A DNA stretch of 64,000 nucleotides from Bradysia coprophila. Its lineage: Eukaryota; Arthropoda; Insecta; Diptera; Sciaridae. Below, one piece after another: positions 31,532-46,500 of the stretch; position 1 is the first letter of the stretch; each line of letters starts with the position of its first letter. The stretch lies in the NCBI RefSeq assembly GCF_014529535.1, contig NW_023503584.1:1806311-1870310 (forward strand), in the 5' to 3' direction. The notes under the pieces are model-generated. The model was not told the DNA's origin, searched no databases, and saw only the letters and a program-made list of their open reading frames with translations. The position numbers were made by a program, and so were the translations under genes.

Positions 31532-34500
31532 ATGGTTTTCGAGAGCATCGTCACCGATTTGATGAATCGCTTCTTGGGCGATTTCATTGAAAATTTGGAT
31601 AAGAAACAATTGAACATTGGCATATGGGGAGGTGAGTGAAACGTCAAAAGTTTGTTTTGCCCTCACCAAAACATCTTATTAGAATCTATGACAACGTAAA
31701 ATCCATATGTGATTGAGAAGACGAATATTATTTTGATTTTTCTTTCATTTGGCATTTTCCGAATTCTGATCCAAATTCATTGCATTTATAATTGTACATC
31801 TGTAGATAATTTCTTATATTAGATCTGACTAATATGCAAAGTATCGAAATATCATCCACAGTGTGTTGCATCATTTTTATATTTCAAAGACAGGTTTACT
31901 TCCATATATATAGCGAATACAATATAAATTTCGATACCCACGTCTCACTGGTTGAATTGGTGATAGCATTAGGTCGAGGCATAGGTTAATTTGCATATAT
32001 TTTTTGTTCGTTTGTAAAATGAAACCAATTTGATATACCGAAAGGAATTCACGGTCTATTAATTTTTATGATATCGCCGGTTGACTCGTTGTGTCATATT
32101 CGATTTGAATATATTCCATAATGACCCCGAGTGTCTGTAATAAGAAAGCTATGAACAAAGGAATTGTTTTGGTGACAACAATTGCCTCTGATAAGCAACA
32201 ATATATCGACATCGACACTGACTATGTATCGATTTCTCGTGTTAAAAACAATTAAGATTGGCACTTGGCAACGTTTAAATGAATTGCGAAATACGAGGTG
32301 TGGTTCAATTAACATCACAAACATATTGTTCGCATAAAACTTTCACAGTTGGCAAGCATTTCCGCAAATTTACTATCGGATCTATTACTTCAATTCGTCT
32401 AAGTATTTAATCTCAAATCTTTTTATTGCATTTCTTTAAACATGCGTATATAAGACGTAATTAGTCAGAGCTTGTCGTTTATTCATTAAGTCGTTATCTG
32501 TAACTGGTTAATGATTTGTTATTTTGTCGTATTTTTGTAAACTGAGAATTTTAGCCTCATAGAAGAATTCAAGTTAGGAGGATTAAAAAGACGCTTGCAC
32601 ATAAGATTTTCTTTTCTCATGAATGTCATTCCAATCGTATCACGTTTACTTATCTTTTTATGACGAATTTGTTAATTGAAAGCCTTATCCTTTCATAGGC
32701 AGCAAGCATATAAACAGTTTTAGTATCGGATATGAGGGATTCTTTTGAAAAACAGCCTACCGGAATCGGGCGTGTTTTCTAGTGGAACTTTTTATAGGTA
32801 CCTAGAAAGGACTTCGACCCTAGAAGCCAAAACCATTCTCAAAAAATTCTTCGAAGCTTTTATGGCTGGTGAAAGGTGATCGAAAGCCGAAAATTTGCAC
32901 ACGAGGTACACGAGCCGTACAGGGTCGTGTGGGGTGTCATTAGAAAGGTAATCACATGTACTATTGAGCCGAATAGAGACTCATTGGTTTTAAAATTAAT
33001 CCACACTGAAATATGTGCAGTTGAAGTTTTCAACAGAAAACTTGCACTTTTCTTACCAATATTTCTCTAGTTACACGAGCCGTACATGGTGGTGTGGGGT
33101 ATCATTTGAAAGGTAATTTTATGTGCTTTTGGGCCAAACCCCATAAGACCCTATTTGGTCCAAAAGCACATAAAATTACCTTTCAAATGATACCCCACAC
33201 CACCATGTACGGCTCGTGTAACTGGAGAAATATTGGTAAGAAAAGTGCAAGTTTTCGGTTTTTGATCACCTTTCACCAGTCACAAAAGCTTCGAAGAATT
33301 TTTTTGAAAGTGGTTTTGGGTTCTAGGGTTGAAGTCCTTTCTAGGCACATATAAAAAAGTCCACTGGAAAATGCGTCCGATTTCGGTAGGCTGTTTTTCA
33401 AAAGAATCCCTCATTACTTCATTTTACTCTCAATATATTCAAAAGATATATTTCAAATCTTTTACTTCATTTCGTTGAAAATGTTTTTTTTGCTCTTCAA
33501 GACTACATTAATCAGAGATTGTCATTTAGGCAAAGAAATCTAGCAGAGAATTTTACAATGAACAACATTCGAAGAGCCAAAATTCAAAACTTGATGACAT
33601 ACAAACCTTCAAACCTTCATTAAAAAAAGGACGAGTATATCAATGTCCGTCATACCCTCTAGCAAAAGTAATCTGCGGAGCCGTTATTGTAGCAGCATTG
33701 TAAAGAATCTACTTTGGAATTCGGAAATTTCTTTTCTTAAACAAGACTATCGCGAGTAAAGAATAACCAATTCTCCTCGTCACAGGTGTTCTAACAGAAT
33801 TTAGGTACTATCATTTAATACCGACATAATAATATCCAGACGGCTGTCATCTGTTATCGACAACGACAGCTAGAATAAACGACAAGCTCTGACCGATGAG
33901 CAAAAATCATGTTCAAAACAAATGAAGTAAAAGATTTCTAAAATCAATCTCTGAAAATCTGTGATTAAATGAAGTAATAGTTTAAATAGTAAAACTGTTA
34001 ATATGCTTACCTTCTGTAACAGATTAAATACCGACAGAATAATATCCAGATTCTAGGTTGAAAGTACGATCAGATAGACAACGTCCATTTGATGTTTTCA
34101 GTAGATTACAATTAGAAAATCGAGTTGCAGTACAGGTGAAATTTTGTAATTTATCCTCGAATTTATCTGTCGGAAAAGAGTTGATTTCAACCTCATTGAA
34201 TAACTCAAAAGGGACTTAGACGAGGACTGTTTATGCGACTCTGTTGAATAACAAACCACTTCTCGTATCGTTCTAAACAAAATAACGTCGAGGCCTTATC
34301 TCTGATCAATTTCATCATTGAGAATGTGTCAGTGTTTGGTACACATTGAGTCATGCGATTGAATACAATAACATTGCTTGTGATTCAAAAAAACATATCA
34401 CACACTCGAGAGTGTTGATTAAAAAAAAGCTGTAATTGAACAAACGTCATGCTACTGGTTTTTTACGATTGGAATTCAATTGACTGTGAAGTAGAATGAA

Positions 34501-37500
34501 ACTTCGAATTTGGTTGAACAAAGACGAATGTATTGAAAAGGGGTCAGTCTATCACAAAAGCGTAGGCTTTTTATTCTTTTTTGGAATTTTCTCCGCAGGG
34601 GGAGGAACTCTGAAGTTCGTTATCTTCGTTTATTTTGTTATCAACCCCCAAACCTTATAGTTGAAAACCCGACCCTCAAATTATGTACAATAGAAGATTA
34701 AAAGGGAAAAATTGAAACTAAAACATCGTCTAAAGAAGTAGAATGTAAGACGGAGATTTTCTGAAGCACTTCACCAGCAGTCAATGATGATATTTCAGGT
34801 TAAATGATTAATTGAATTTTCTATCAACAGGTGATGTCGTACTAAAAAACCTTCAGCTTAAGCAGAGTGCTCTAAAAGAGTTAGATTTGCCTGTTCAAAC
34901 CATCTATGGATGTCTAGGTAACTTTCATTTCGGGTAGTCTAGGCATCTTGTCCACTATTCTAACCGAAATACTTTCTTCCAGGAAAATTGGTACTGAAAA
35001 TACCCTGGAAAAACTTGTATAGCTTACCAGTTGTAGCTGACGTAGAAGATTTATATTTGCTAGTCGCTCCGAATGCAGCCGTACCGTACAACGCTGAAAA
35101 GCAAGAAAAAGTCGATTGGGAAGCGAAAAAGGGCGAGTTAGTTAAGTTCGATGAAGCCAAAAAGCGCGAACAAGAGAAGGACAAACCGCAGGCAGATAAA
35201 TCGTTCACTGAAAAATTAGTCGCACAAATCATCAACAATGTTCAAATTCACATCAAGAACGTTCACATCCGTTACGAAGATCGTACCACATCGTCAATAC
35301 CGTTTTCGATGGGAATCACGCTTGGCACATTGGAAGTTCACACGACGAATGCCGATTGGGAAAAGGCTTTCCTATCCGAAGCACTGAGCAAAGTGTTCAA
35401 AGTGGCGAAAATGGATGGACTGGCAATTTACATGAATTGCAATTCGAATTTATTCCAGAGCAGTTCGACTACCGAGTACACGGATCTGTTCATGAAAACA
35501 ATTGCCACCAAAGAAGCCGTTCCCGAAAATTTCACATACGTTCTCGGACCCATCAATTCGATAGCAAAATTGAAATTGAACATGGAACCGCAACTGGATG
35601 GATTCGAAAGTCCTAAGGTCGATCTGTTCCTGGAAATGGAGAAATTAGCCGTTGGCATAACCAAGGCGCAATATCAAAATTTAATCGGTCTGGCTGATAG
35701 CATGAGTGCGATGTCACGCGGACTACCGTACAGACAATACCGACCCTACAACACCCCGTACCGCAAAAATGCAAAAGTTTGGTGGCATTTTTCGTACGAA
35801 AGTATTTTGGAGACGGAGGTGAGACGACGAAAAAAGTGTTGGTCCTGGTCGCATATGTTGCAGCACATACAGTTATGTAAGGAATATGCGGCAGCGTATC
35901 AAGCTAAAATTTCGGTTAAGACACCCACGGCTGCTCAGATCCAGCAATGCGAAGATTTGGAAAAGAAGCTGGACCTGTACAATATACTGCTGATTCGTAA
36001 GCGTGTGGATCTGGAGGTGAAAATATCTGACAAACAAAAGGCAGAAGCACCGAAGCCAACATCCTGGTTTGGCGGATGGTTCGGCGGTAACAAAGAAGAC
36101 GTTACGAAGAAGAACGAAAGCGACGACATATTGCATCAATTCAAAACAGCCATGACTCCCGCTGAAAAAGCAAAATTGTTTGAGGCAATTGGCTACACCG
36201 AAGGCGTCACAGACACCGTGCTTCCGCTGGATTACGTTGCTATATCGATGGAATTCAAACTGAATTTGTTAGAGGTGTGCGTTCGCAACGAATCACTAGT
36301 CACTGATCCGAAGTCACCGTCAACATTCAACAATCAGACCGTACTGTCGCTTCAAGTGCAAGGTGTTAAGTGCGGGATCGACCAGCGGCCCGCGTCAAAC
36401 GGACTTAAAGTTGATTTGAACTTGAAAGAATTCACCGTCTGCGGCTACAAACAGGAGGACCACCTGCCGGTCTTAGTGAAATCGAAGATCGGTGAATTGG
36501 TTGACGTGTCTCTGTTGAATGTTAAATTCGAGATGAATCCGTTGGACAAGCTCTGTGATCAACGGGTGAATGTTTCGGCTAGACCATTGGAAATAGCCTA
36601 CGATGCTGAGACCATCATCCAATTGGTGCAGACATTTAAATTGCCGAACAACACCAACCTATCCGAATTGACGGATGCGGCTGCGGACAAAATTTCGAAT
36701 ATTAAAGAACGTTCTGCGACTGGCATACAGTACATGGTGGAGAAGCATACCCGTTTGGAGGTGATGATCTCTGTAATGCCTAACTATGTGCTGATTCCGT
36801 TCGGTGGCAAATACATACCGTGAGTGAACATTGAACTGGCTGAGCAGATTTGCAGGTTTTAATTTCTCCGATTTCCCGCAGGGACAAAGTCCAAGTCATG
36901 GTCATCAGTTTGGGTAAAATTTCGCTGAAATCAGTTCCGAATGACGATCGTAAAGATATATCGATGATGCATTCACTGCAATTTACCAATGAGGATATTA
37001 TGAAGGAAGTTATGGACCAGGCGTATGACAAGTTCAGATTGGATATTGAAAATATTCAGGTAAGATCACCCCGTCGCCTTAAGTCTTTCCATGTCACTGA
37101 CTCTTTACAATTCGTTCAGATTTTACTAGCCAAACCGACGGATGATTGGAAAGAGATTTTGTTGAGTGGCAGAGTTACCTCGATGCATATTTTAGAACCG
37201 ATAGCAATGAACGTCTGTGCTGATATGTGTGTGGTGGATGATGATCCCCGTTTGCCGAAAACTCGCATTACCTGTAAGTGTTGAGCGATTTACTTCTATT
37301 GACAGAAGTTTTAGTAAAAAACACTTTTTTTCAGCGAAATTTCCGCATATTCGGTTGTCGGTTACTGAAGACAATGTACTGGATGCGCTGGCATTGATCA
37401 CTAGTATTCCTTTCCCGGAAAATGAAGAAACTAAGCCGATGGCATTGAACAAGGTAAACCATCGAAAGTGGCTGTCTCGCGGAAGGGGAAATTTTAAATC

Positions 37501-40500
37501 GGAAAAATTGTTTGCAGGAAAGTGGATTCGTTGCATCGAGTAAATCCTTCATCCGATATCTCGACGAAAAACAGTCCAGAAAACCGAAGAAACCGGAAGT
37601 GAAACACACCGATCTGTCGCAAGAGATCATCCAGTACACTGACTTGGAATTCTCCTTTGTCATGAACGGTTTGTGTCCTGATTCTTACCTAATAGAAGGC
37701 AAACTACTAATCGTTCCCATTGCAGAGCTTTCCGTCAACATTTACAAATCCAACAAAAGAGATTTGGATTCAACCCCGACGTCACAATATCGAACGCCAA
37801 CCGAAGAGTTTCAAGATGATCAAAGTATGTCCGTCGCCAGTCATCGTTGCAGTGTGATGGAATCGGTTTTGAACGAAAGTAATCAGGAATTGAAGTTGTC
37901 GTTTCAAATCAAACAACTGGAAATGGGATTGGTGCAACGAACGTACGATATGAAGGTGTCCTTGAAGTAAGTCGTTACAGATTTTCATTTTTATAATCTC
38001 GTTCGAAGTTCACCGGGTGATTAAGTGGTGGCAGCAATTTATTTAAACAGTAGGAGTGCACGGTTACCATGACATGCGTTTCCATTCTTCGGACAACATT
38101 TTCCTTGAGAGTTGTGACCCATCGAGAGTAACCGCTAACCGTGACCTTATGATTTCTTGATAGTTTGAACACCTTGAGAGGTTTGAGTGACTCCTAGAGA
38201 CTTATGGAACCTTAAAGGGTAAAAAATTCCGAAGAGCTATCAATCCAAGAGAGTTTCGAGTTGACTAGAGATAGAATCTGCGAATGATCGAGAGCTTTAA
38301 ATCACTACTTCTAACGGTGCAATGATTTCTTCAGTTACCATAACATTGCCAAAGAATTGAATTTTTCTTTCCTTATGAATCGAGTCTGGGTCTCACGATC
38401 TCTTGGGAAGTAAGACAATTCAGGAATGGGCTCTCAGTCTCAGTCATATAGGTTAGAGTATGTGACTGGAGTCCGTATAGAATTCACATGGATTATGAGG
38501 CGTGACTACGTAGGGACCTTCGAATAACCGACCTGTTTTCTCCCTGAAATTAGTTAATTTGCCAAATTTCCTTCAGACTTGGAGCAATCGTAATGGATGA
38601 GTACCAGCACGTCGTGGGTGTTGAAAAAACAATCAGAATGATCGAGACACCTTGTTACGATGACCTATCTGGCTATTTGTTCTCACTTCAGTACACCAAT
38701 GTAAGTCCAAGCAACCGATAGACATCCTCACCACCACCATCTTCTGATTTATTTTTTCACACACAGGCCAACAAAGCGTCACCGGAATTCACAACAAAGT
38801 ACAAATCTGTCGAGCAACTCATTGAGATAAACTTTTCGGTTTTGATTTTGCGCCTGCATCAAGAAGGTTTGACCGAATTGTTGCAGATTGCCAACAATTT
38901 CCAGACTAAATTGGACAAAGTCTTACATCCGCCTGGTAAAGACCGGATTGCCAGTGCTGGTGATCCGGTAGCGAACGTTCTAGCTACCATAGCCGAAGAG
39001 CCGACTGCTGTTCCGACGTCATCGAAAGGTTGTACAATTTGAGATACGATTTTGCCAGGTGTGGTAACGATTACTTTCTACCAGCAGCTTTGCGTAACAT
39101 TGCCTCGTTGGTCGATTCGATCAAGATCAAACTCATCGCAAAAATGGAACGAGTTGCAATTCTCTTGGAAAATGAGCGACGAGCAATTGCTGATTTAAAG
39201 GTTGAGTCAAAATTACGGCCGATTCCGTTCGATTGTTCCTTATTCACTTGATGTTACAGATTGAAAACTTAACAGCCGGTGTCGTGATGAAAACATCTTA
39301 CACCGAAGTGTCCGTAAAACTGCAAGACATAATCATCACTGACATGAATCCAGAAACCATTCATCCAACGGTTCGATCATAACTCTATTGGCTTGTCCCG
39401 TAATTTTACCGATTTTCTTCTTCCGTTCTTTCCAGATCATTTCCGTTATCGGTGGCAATGCTATTGCATGCCAAATTGTTTTGTATAACCTTCACGAAAC
39501 GTCCGTGTACAACTCGGATGACATGAAAATCGATGTGTCCATGGGCTGTGTCAAGATCATTTTTCTCAATTGGTTTGTTAACTCAGTTCTGGTGAGTACT
39601 CAGTGAAACCCTTCCAACCGAGCGATTTTCAAACGATTTATTTTACAGAGCTTTTTGGACAACTTCCAAGCCGCCCAACGAGCCATCGCCGATGCTAGTG
39701 CTGCTGCGGCAGAAACTGCCAAACAAAACATGGTCGATGCATACGCCAACGCTACCAGAATGAGACTTAACATAAAGATCAAGGCGCCCATCATCATCGT
39801 GCCAGTTGATTCGAAATCATTGGAGGCGATCTCAATTGATTTGGGTTCGCTTAGCATCACCAACAACTGTTCTGAGATAGTTGGTTCAAGTGTAAGTAGA
39901 ACTATGGAGTCTCAGTGAGATGTTTTGGTTGACTTTGTTGTTGTTGAAATTAGACGACGGACTCTGGTGCTGCTATACTCGATGAAATGAAGTTGGAGTT
40001 GACTGACATGAAAATATCGAAGATTGTAGTACTAAGCAGCGATGGTGCGCAGCGTACTGGTGACTTGGGTTAGTACGATCATTGCAATTGTTAAGCTCTT
40101 CTTTCAAGTTCTATTGAAACAGAATCGGACAGCGTGTACGGAATCCGCAAGGTAAACGACCATTCAAATATGCTCGATCCGACTAGCTTTGTGCTGATAA
40201 TCAAGAGGAACTTATCAAGCTCTTGGTACAAAGAAATACCGGAAATGGATATCTCGGGACGACTGAAGAGCATAATCGTAAGTTCAACTTGCTGCATTAC
40301 CAATCGTCGACGCTATAAACCGAATTCATTGACTTCACACAGCTCAATCTGATGGAAAGCGATTACAAAATGTTGATGATGATACTGGGCAAAAATATGT
40401 CGGAAGGATCGGATGAGCGGACTGCAATCGTTCAACCGGTAACACCAGAGAAAACGCCAAGCAGTAAGTATTTCGGCTTAATCCTTAATTGTTACATGTT

Positions 40501-43500
40501 ATGAACGGAAGTTCATGTAAATTTTAATTGATTTATGGAATTGCTATTAAGTCAATAATGTTCATTCGATCAGCTGCACACTGTACAGTGATCTCTCCAA
40601 ATTTCTTGAATTTCTGTACGGATCTGTTCCGGATTGTAAATAACGCTTTTCGATGTGTAAACGTAGTCCATGTATTACGTGTGCTATGTTCATTAGGTTC
40701 GATTTATGGTAATTTGTAACGCTGCAAATTTGGATCTCAGTATAAGAAAGAATTCCGATTTATTCCTAGTGAAACAGAGATCCTCAAAGTGGCGAAATGG
40801 CAACCTCATTCCTAGAATTACAATAGAATTTTGGGACTGCTCGGCCAGGCGAATTACTTATATTGCGAGGTTTCTCATTTCGACACGTTTTTTGAGGATT
40901 TTTTTTCACTAAGGCAAATCCACAAAATCACCTTGCAACACTTGTACATGTGTTGATTCAAGACGACAGATTTATTCAAAAATGTTTCAATTTTCGAGTT
41001 TTAGTTTCGTAAAAAATTTGAGAATTTTTTAGGAAGTGAAACAAAGGCTCAGAGCCTGAAGTGCTCTCTCATCGTTTTCCAAAAAGTCCTTAAAGTTTGC
41101 AACAATATTGCTGACTGTTGGTGGATGTATTAGGAGGTTTTGCGTGCTGTTTAAGACGAATCTACACATGACTAAATTGTTGCCTACATTTCGGGGCAAA
41201 ATTATTATTATTTTGATGATGACTCGCAGTCTTTTTCGAAAAAGTACGACCATCGTTTGTTGTTAAAATGTGTTAGCTTTTAGTAAAAATTGAAATGTTT
41301 GTGGTGATGTAACCTCAGTCCGAGAAAACTTAATATTTCACGAAAATTGCCACATATTTTGAGTTTTCTCGGAGTTAGATTACGCCACCACAAGCATTTA
41401 AATTTTTGCTGAAAACTAACACATTTTAACACCAAACGATGGTCGTACTTTTTCGAAAAAGACTGCCAGTCCAAAATTATCATCAAAATAATAATAATTT
41501 TGCCCCGAAATATAGGCAACAATTTAGCCATGTGTAGATTCATTCGTCTTAAATGTACTGAACGGCACAAGGTATGAAAGAATAATCTTTTCTTCCCGTG
41601 AACCAGGAAAATTTCCCGGGAACCAAAAATTAAAGATTGATTTCCCGCTCGTACTTTTCCCGATGGTTTTTCGAGAATCAAGACATATAATTCTCTTAAT
41701 TTCGATGCCTGAACAACCCAGATTAAGGAATATTTCATTAAATTTCACTATGACATTCACCAAAAGTGATTTTTTTAGTGAAATTTAATGAAAGATTAAA
41801 CAATATTAGGCCCTGACGCAGCTGTTTTCCTATAAAAGTTATCAGATTTTTCCTTACATTCCTGCAAATTATTTCGTTCTTTTAATTAATCTTTCCATAT
41901 CTAAAAGGGTGGGTCCCTTGACTGTCGACGTTATCAAAAGACATTGAAAAATTCTCTTATTTTAAATGCAGAATGGTGCTGCAAAGAGTTAAAACGATTG
42001 TAAAGAGAAACAATACAATCGAAGGCATAGAGGGATTCTCCTGAAAAACAGCAGACCGAAATCGGACGCATTTTCCACTGAAATTTTTTATATGTGCCCA
42101 GTAAGGTATTCGACTCCAGAAGCCAACCCCACTTTCAAAAAAATTGTTCGAAGCTTATGTGGCTATTCAGAGGTGATCATAAACCGAAAACATGCAATTT
42201 TCTTATAGAAATTTCTCCAGTTACACGAACCGTACAGGATCGTGTGTGGTGTCATTAGAAAGGTAATTGCATGTACTTTCGGGGCAAATGTGATCCTATT
42301 GAGTTTAAAATTCATGTATGTACTTTCAGGGCAAGTAGGGTATTGTGGGGGTTTGGAAGAATCTACGATGAAGTATGAGAAGTTGAAATGTTTAAGCGGT
42401 TGTATTGCATCGTAGACCATGTACGTTTCGTGTACCGCGAGAAATATCTGTAAGAAAAGGGTTAGTTTTGAGTATTTTTTCTGGTGAAAACTTCAACTGC
42501 ACAAATCTTAGTATGGGTGAATTTTAAACCCAATAAGACCCTATTTGCCCTGAACGTACATGCAATTACCTTTCTAATGAGACCCCACACGACCCTGTAC
42601 AGCTCGTGTAACTGGAGAATTTTTTGTAAAAAAAGGACATGTTTTCGCTTTTCGATCACCTCACACTAGCCACTGCTGTTTTTCAGAAAAGTCCCTCAAA
42701 GATTAGGTTATAAAACCACAAGAAGTGGATGATTGTTCGAAATTAAGTGACACTTTAGGCCCGCTTGTAAAAAATACCTTTTTGCGGCTTATAGCTTCCT
42801 AATGTGTAAATTTGATGGCCTAAATTAAGCCCATACGATCATCAAATCGAAGGCGTGTGGTAGAACTACTACAGGAAGTGGACAAACATCCAAAAATAAT
42901 TGGCATTTTGCACTCTCGTGTAAAACAACAAACTTGTACATTGTGTCCCACCCAAGAGGGTCAGTTACATTAGTCTGGTAAAGTTCGGAAAAAGAATGTC
43001 AGTTGCCATCAATCGAAAGTGTTCACTAGGTTCCGTTTTTGGCCAACATTTCATTCATTTTATAAAAGCGATCGTAGTTTACTGCAGATCCTCTTTTCTG
43101 GCACCGAAAGAGCAGACCACAAGACGAATCCGAAACTTATTTTACCTCTCAGGGACTCAACATTTATCCATCTGTGGATTTTTAAACTGAATTCGTAGGG
43201 CTAAATCAACTGAAAAAACCCCAAGTCAATTCTCTGTACAAAACAAGCTTTTTAGTGCTCGATGTATGCTTAATTTACTTGAACCTTAATTTAGATAGTG
43301 CATCAACGAATACGAATGCTCAATTGCACGTCCTAAACGAAGCCGAAATTACTGGTCGTGATGGTGGTGAGTGCTTTTTCTCATTTCATGCTTTCTTTTA
43401 ATTTGTGAAACATTTTACTTTAATATCATGTGTAAGTAAAGAAAATCATGGCTTGATGTTGTTGCTTCTGCAATGTATAAACATTTGTCATCTGTTATCG

Positions 43501-46500
43501 ACAACGACAGCAAGAATTAACGATAAGCTCTGTCTCATGAGGTCTTATGTAGCAAAAATCATGTTCAAAACAAATGAAGTAAAAGATTTCTGAAATCAAT
43601 CTATGAAAATGTTCGATTCAAATGAAGTAACAGATCAGATAGTTTAGCTGTTAATATGCTTCCTGTCTGTGACAGGTTAATAACAAGTTTCTTCTGCTGT
43701 TTAAAATGAAAAGGAAACTGCGTAACCAAGAGACGTAACAAAACAATTTTAACATAACCAATCTTCTCTGAAATTATTGTTGTGATCGTGCAGCATTTCC
43801 TGTCCTTGAGTTCAGATATTTTGAATCAATTGACCCAATTATTAACATTCAGTTTCGTTTATTGATTTTCTTTAACATTAATTTAATAAATGTGCGTAAT
43901 ACACACGACGTATATTGACTGTTTACAAAGAAGATATTTCGGTTATCGCTGCATACATAATGTAACATCTAGCATTTAACATATCTATTGTTAAGGAAAA
44001 GATGGTACGTTGTTTATGAAAAGGTTTGTGATGATGATCTGTAGCTAGGATTCTCTTATTCAGCAGAATGTATGGTAAAACTAAGGAAGTGCAAGATTTT
44101 CAATCCATATTTGGCGATAATTGAAACAAAAAAAGGAATAGATTCAGTCGTTATGCCCGATACGTTCGTCGTTTGCAGACGTTTTACCAATTTTCAATAT
44201 AAATTTCGGACAAAAACTAGTTCGGCCGATCTTTAGTTGTTTGTATTCATGAAGTTAGTAAAATTACTCTAAGAGTTATCCGCTGAACCTTTGACATTTG
44301 CATCTGAATATTGAGCTCATTCCTACTGCAAACTTTGAACTTATTTTTCACGGCTTTGCGGGACACGTTTCAAAGTAAAAGTCAGTTATAATCACGTTGC
44401 CGAAATATTTTGCTTTCTAAAAAAACCGATTCACGGTTTTTCGACAACCCGAACAAAAAGGCGAGTAATTTTTGCAATTTTGTTTCTGCCCTAAAGTCCT
44501 TAAGTTTTACGCAATTTTTATTTGACGATGCTTGATGAAAAGCAAACACAACAAGAATTAACCTGTTACAGACGGCTGTCATCTGTTATCGACAACGACA
44601 GCAAGAATAAACGACAAGCTCTGACTGATGAGGTCTTATATAGCAAAAAGCATGTTCAAAACAAATGAAGTAAAATCAAATGAAGTAATAGATCAGATAG
44701 TAAAACTGTTAATATGCTTGCCGTCTGTGACAGGTTGAAAAGGAAGACGAACACAACGTCCAACATGAATTGATTGCATAATTTTAACATACCGAGAACA
44801 TTGTGGTAGCACAAAAGTAACAATTTGATTTCATTCACACAGAATCATCGGCATGGGATTCGTTAGCTAAAAAGACCGCCGATACGAAACCATTCGGTCT
44901 TGACATTGCTTCATTGAAACCGGGAAGTCCGACGCAGGCCGTAAATATATTTTTGAAATTCGCTTTTCAAATGGACAGCATAATTCTGAACCTGTTCACT
45001 GGTAATGAACATATATTAGTCTCATCTCCATTAACGTATTAAACGTAACGTTAAACATCTCTCTAGATCAAAACGAAGGCCTTGCAACATTCGGCATACA
45101 TTTCCTTTCATTGAAGGGGACCAAGCTGGTCGATGAATCTCTTAGTGCGTCCATTGTTTTGTGTGACGTTCAGCTCGATGATACTCGACCGGACCGACAG
45201 AACTATATTACTAAGTATGCTTCAGCATTCACCATAGTACATTTGATTACTCGTTGCGAATAATGTCTTTCCCATTTCGATAGATACATGAAGAAACGCG
45301 ATTCGGCAGCCCACACTCATGATGATACCTCAAAACCAGATACCTCAATGGTGGACATAGTTGTTCGCATCACTCAAAACGAGATGTTCGGTTAGAATGA
45401 CGCAACACTCGGGAGTGTTGGAATCGGTTGAAACTTTTCACTTTTTCTATCTTCCAGTGAACCTCAAAGTGTCGAGTTTCGATCTGATCTTATGTTTGGA
45501 ATATCTAATGAAAATCTTGCAGTTTGTTTCTGTACCTGAAGATGAGTCTGCACCTAAGGCCATCGCACCCGGTCCGGCGACAACAGCACCAACAACAGCG
45601 GTGTCGAAAAGTAATTTTGAATTTTTCGCTCACTTTATGGATTGAATTACATTGACAAAATTACAGAAACTGTTGCAGAACCTGCAGATGTATCGACAGC
45701 TCCAAGCAAACAGATGACGGTACTGTTACGAGTCGATCAGCCGGATATTATTTTGGTAGAAAAAATGGATGACATCAACTGTTTGGCGTTGATTTTGAAT
45801 GTAAGTCAACTCGGACCCAAGGCGCCTCGCGAATTTGACAAACAAAAAACTTTTCCTTTAAGACTCAAATTGAATTGCGATTACGCATCCAAGACGACAA
45901 ACAAAATATCAAGGGCGACATATCCGATCTGAAATTCTACATCTGCGAATTTAATCCTGCCAGACGAGAGGCAACCAAACATTTTATTTTGCAGCCATGC
46001 CAGATTGCTCTGCATGGTAATACGCCCGAAGAGAGAGGAATGAACATTAGTCTGACAACGAGTGACATTCGAGTCAATATTTCACCAGGTATACTAGCCC
46101 TACTGTCGTACTATTGTAGGAGATTGCTCTGCTAATAGTAACTCTTCACAGCAATTATTGAACTTTTGAACAAGACATTGACTACTCTGACCGGAAGTGA
46201 AGCCAAGAATGATGAAACTTTGGTGGAAATGACGGACTACAGCGACCTTTGGGATGTAAAAACGTACAAAGACGCCGACTATTGGTTTATGAAAGTTGGT
46301 AAGCGAATTCGACCGAATAAAATTGTTTTCCAAAAACCAAAGGTAACAAATCTTGAACTACAGACGATGCCGAGGATGTTCTAAAGACATTGGATCTAGT
46401 TGAAGTAAAGGAACATTTACCGGAAGTGTGTATTGTAGAAGTACCGTCCATCGTTTTGGTTATTGAAACGGGTTTGGGCTACTACACGTATCCGATGTTA

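Noticed and set aside
41280..41738. 152-codon minus-strand frame in Vps13 intron 16
   Set aside because: Mostly covers the arms of the hairpin element at 41155-41548, with no recognisable protein features.
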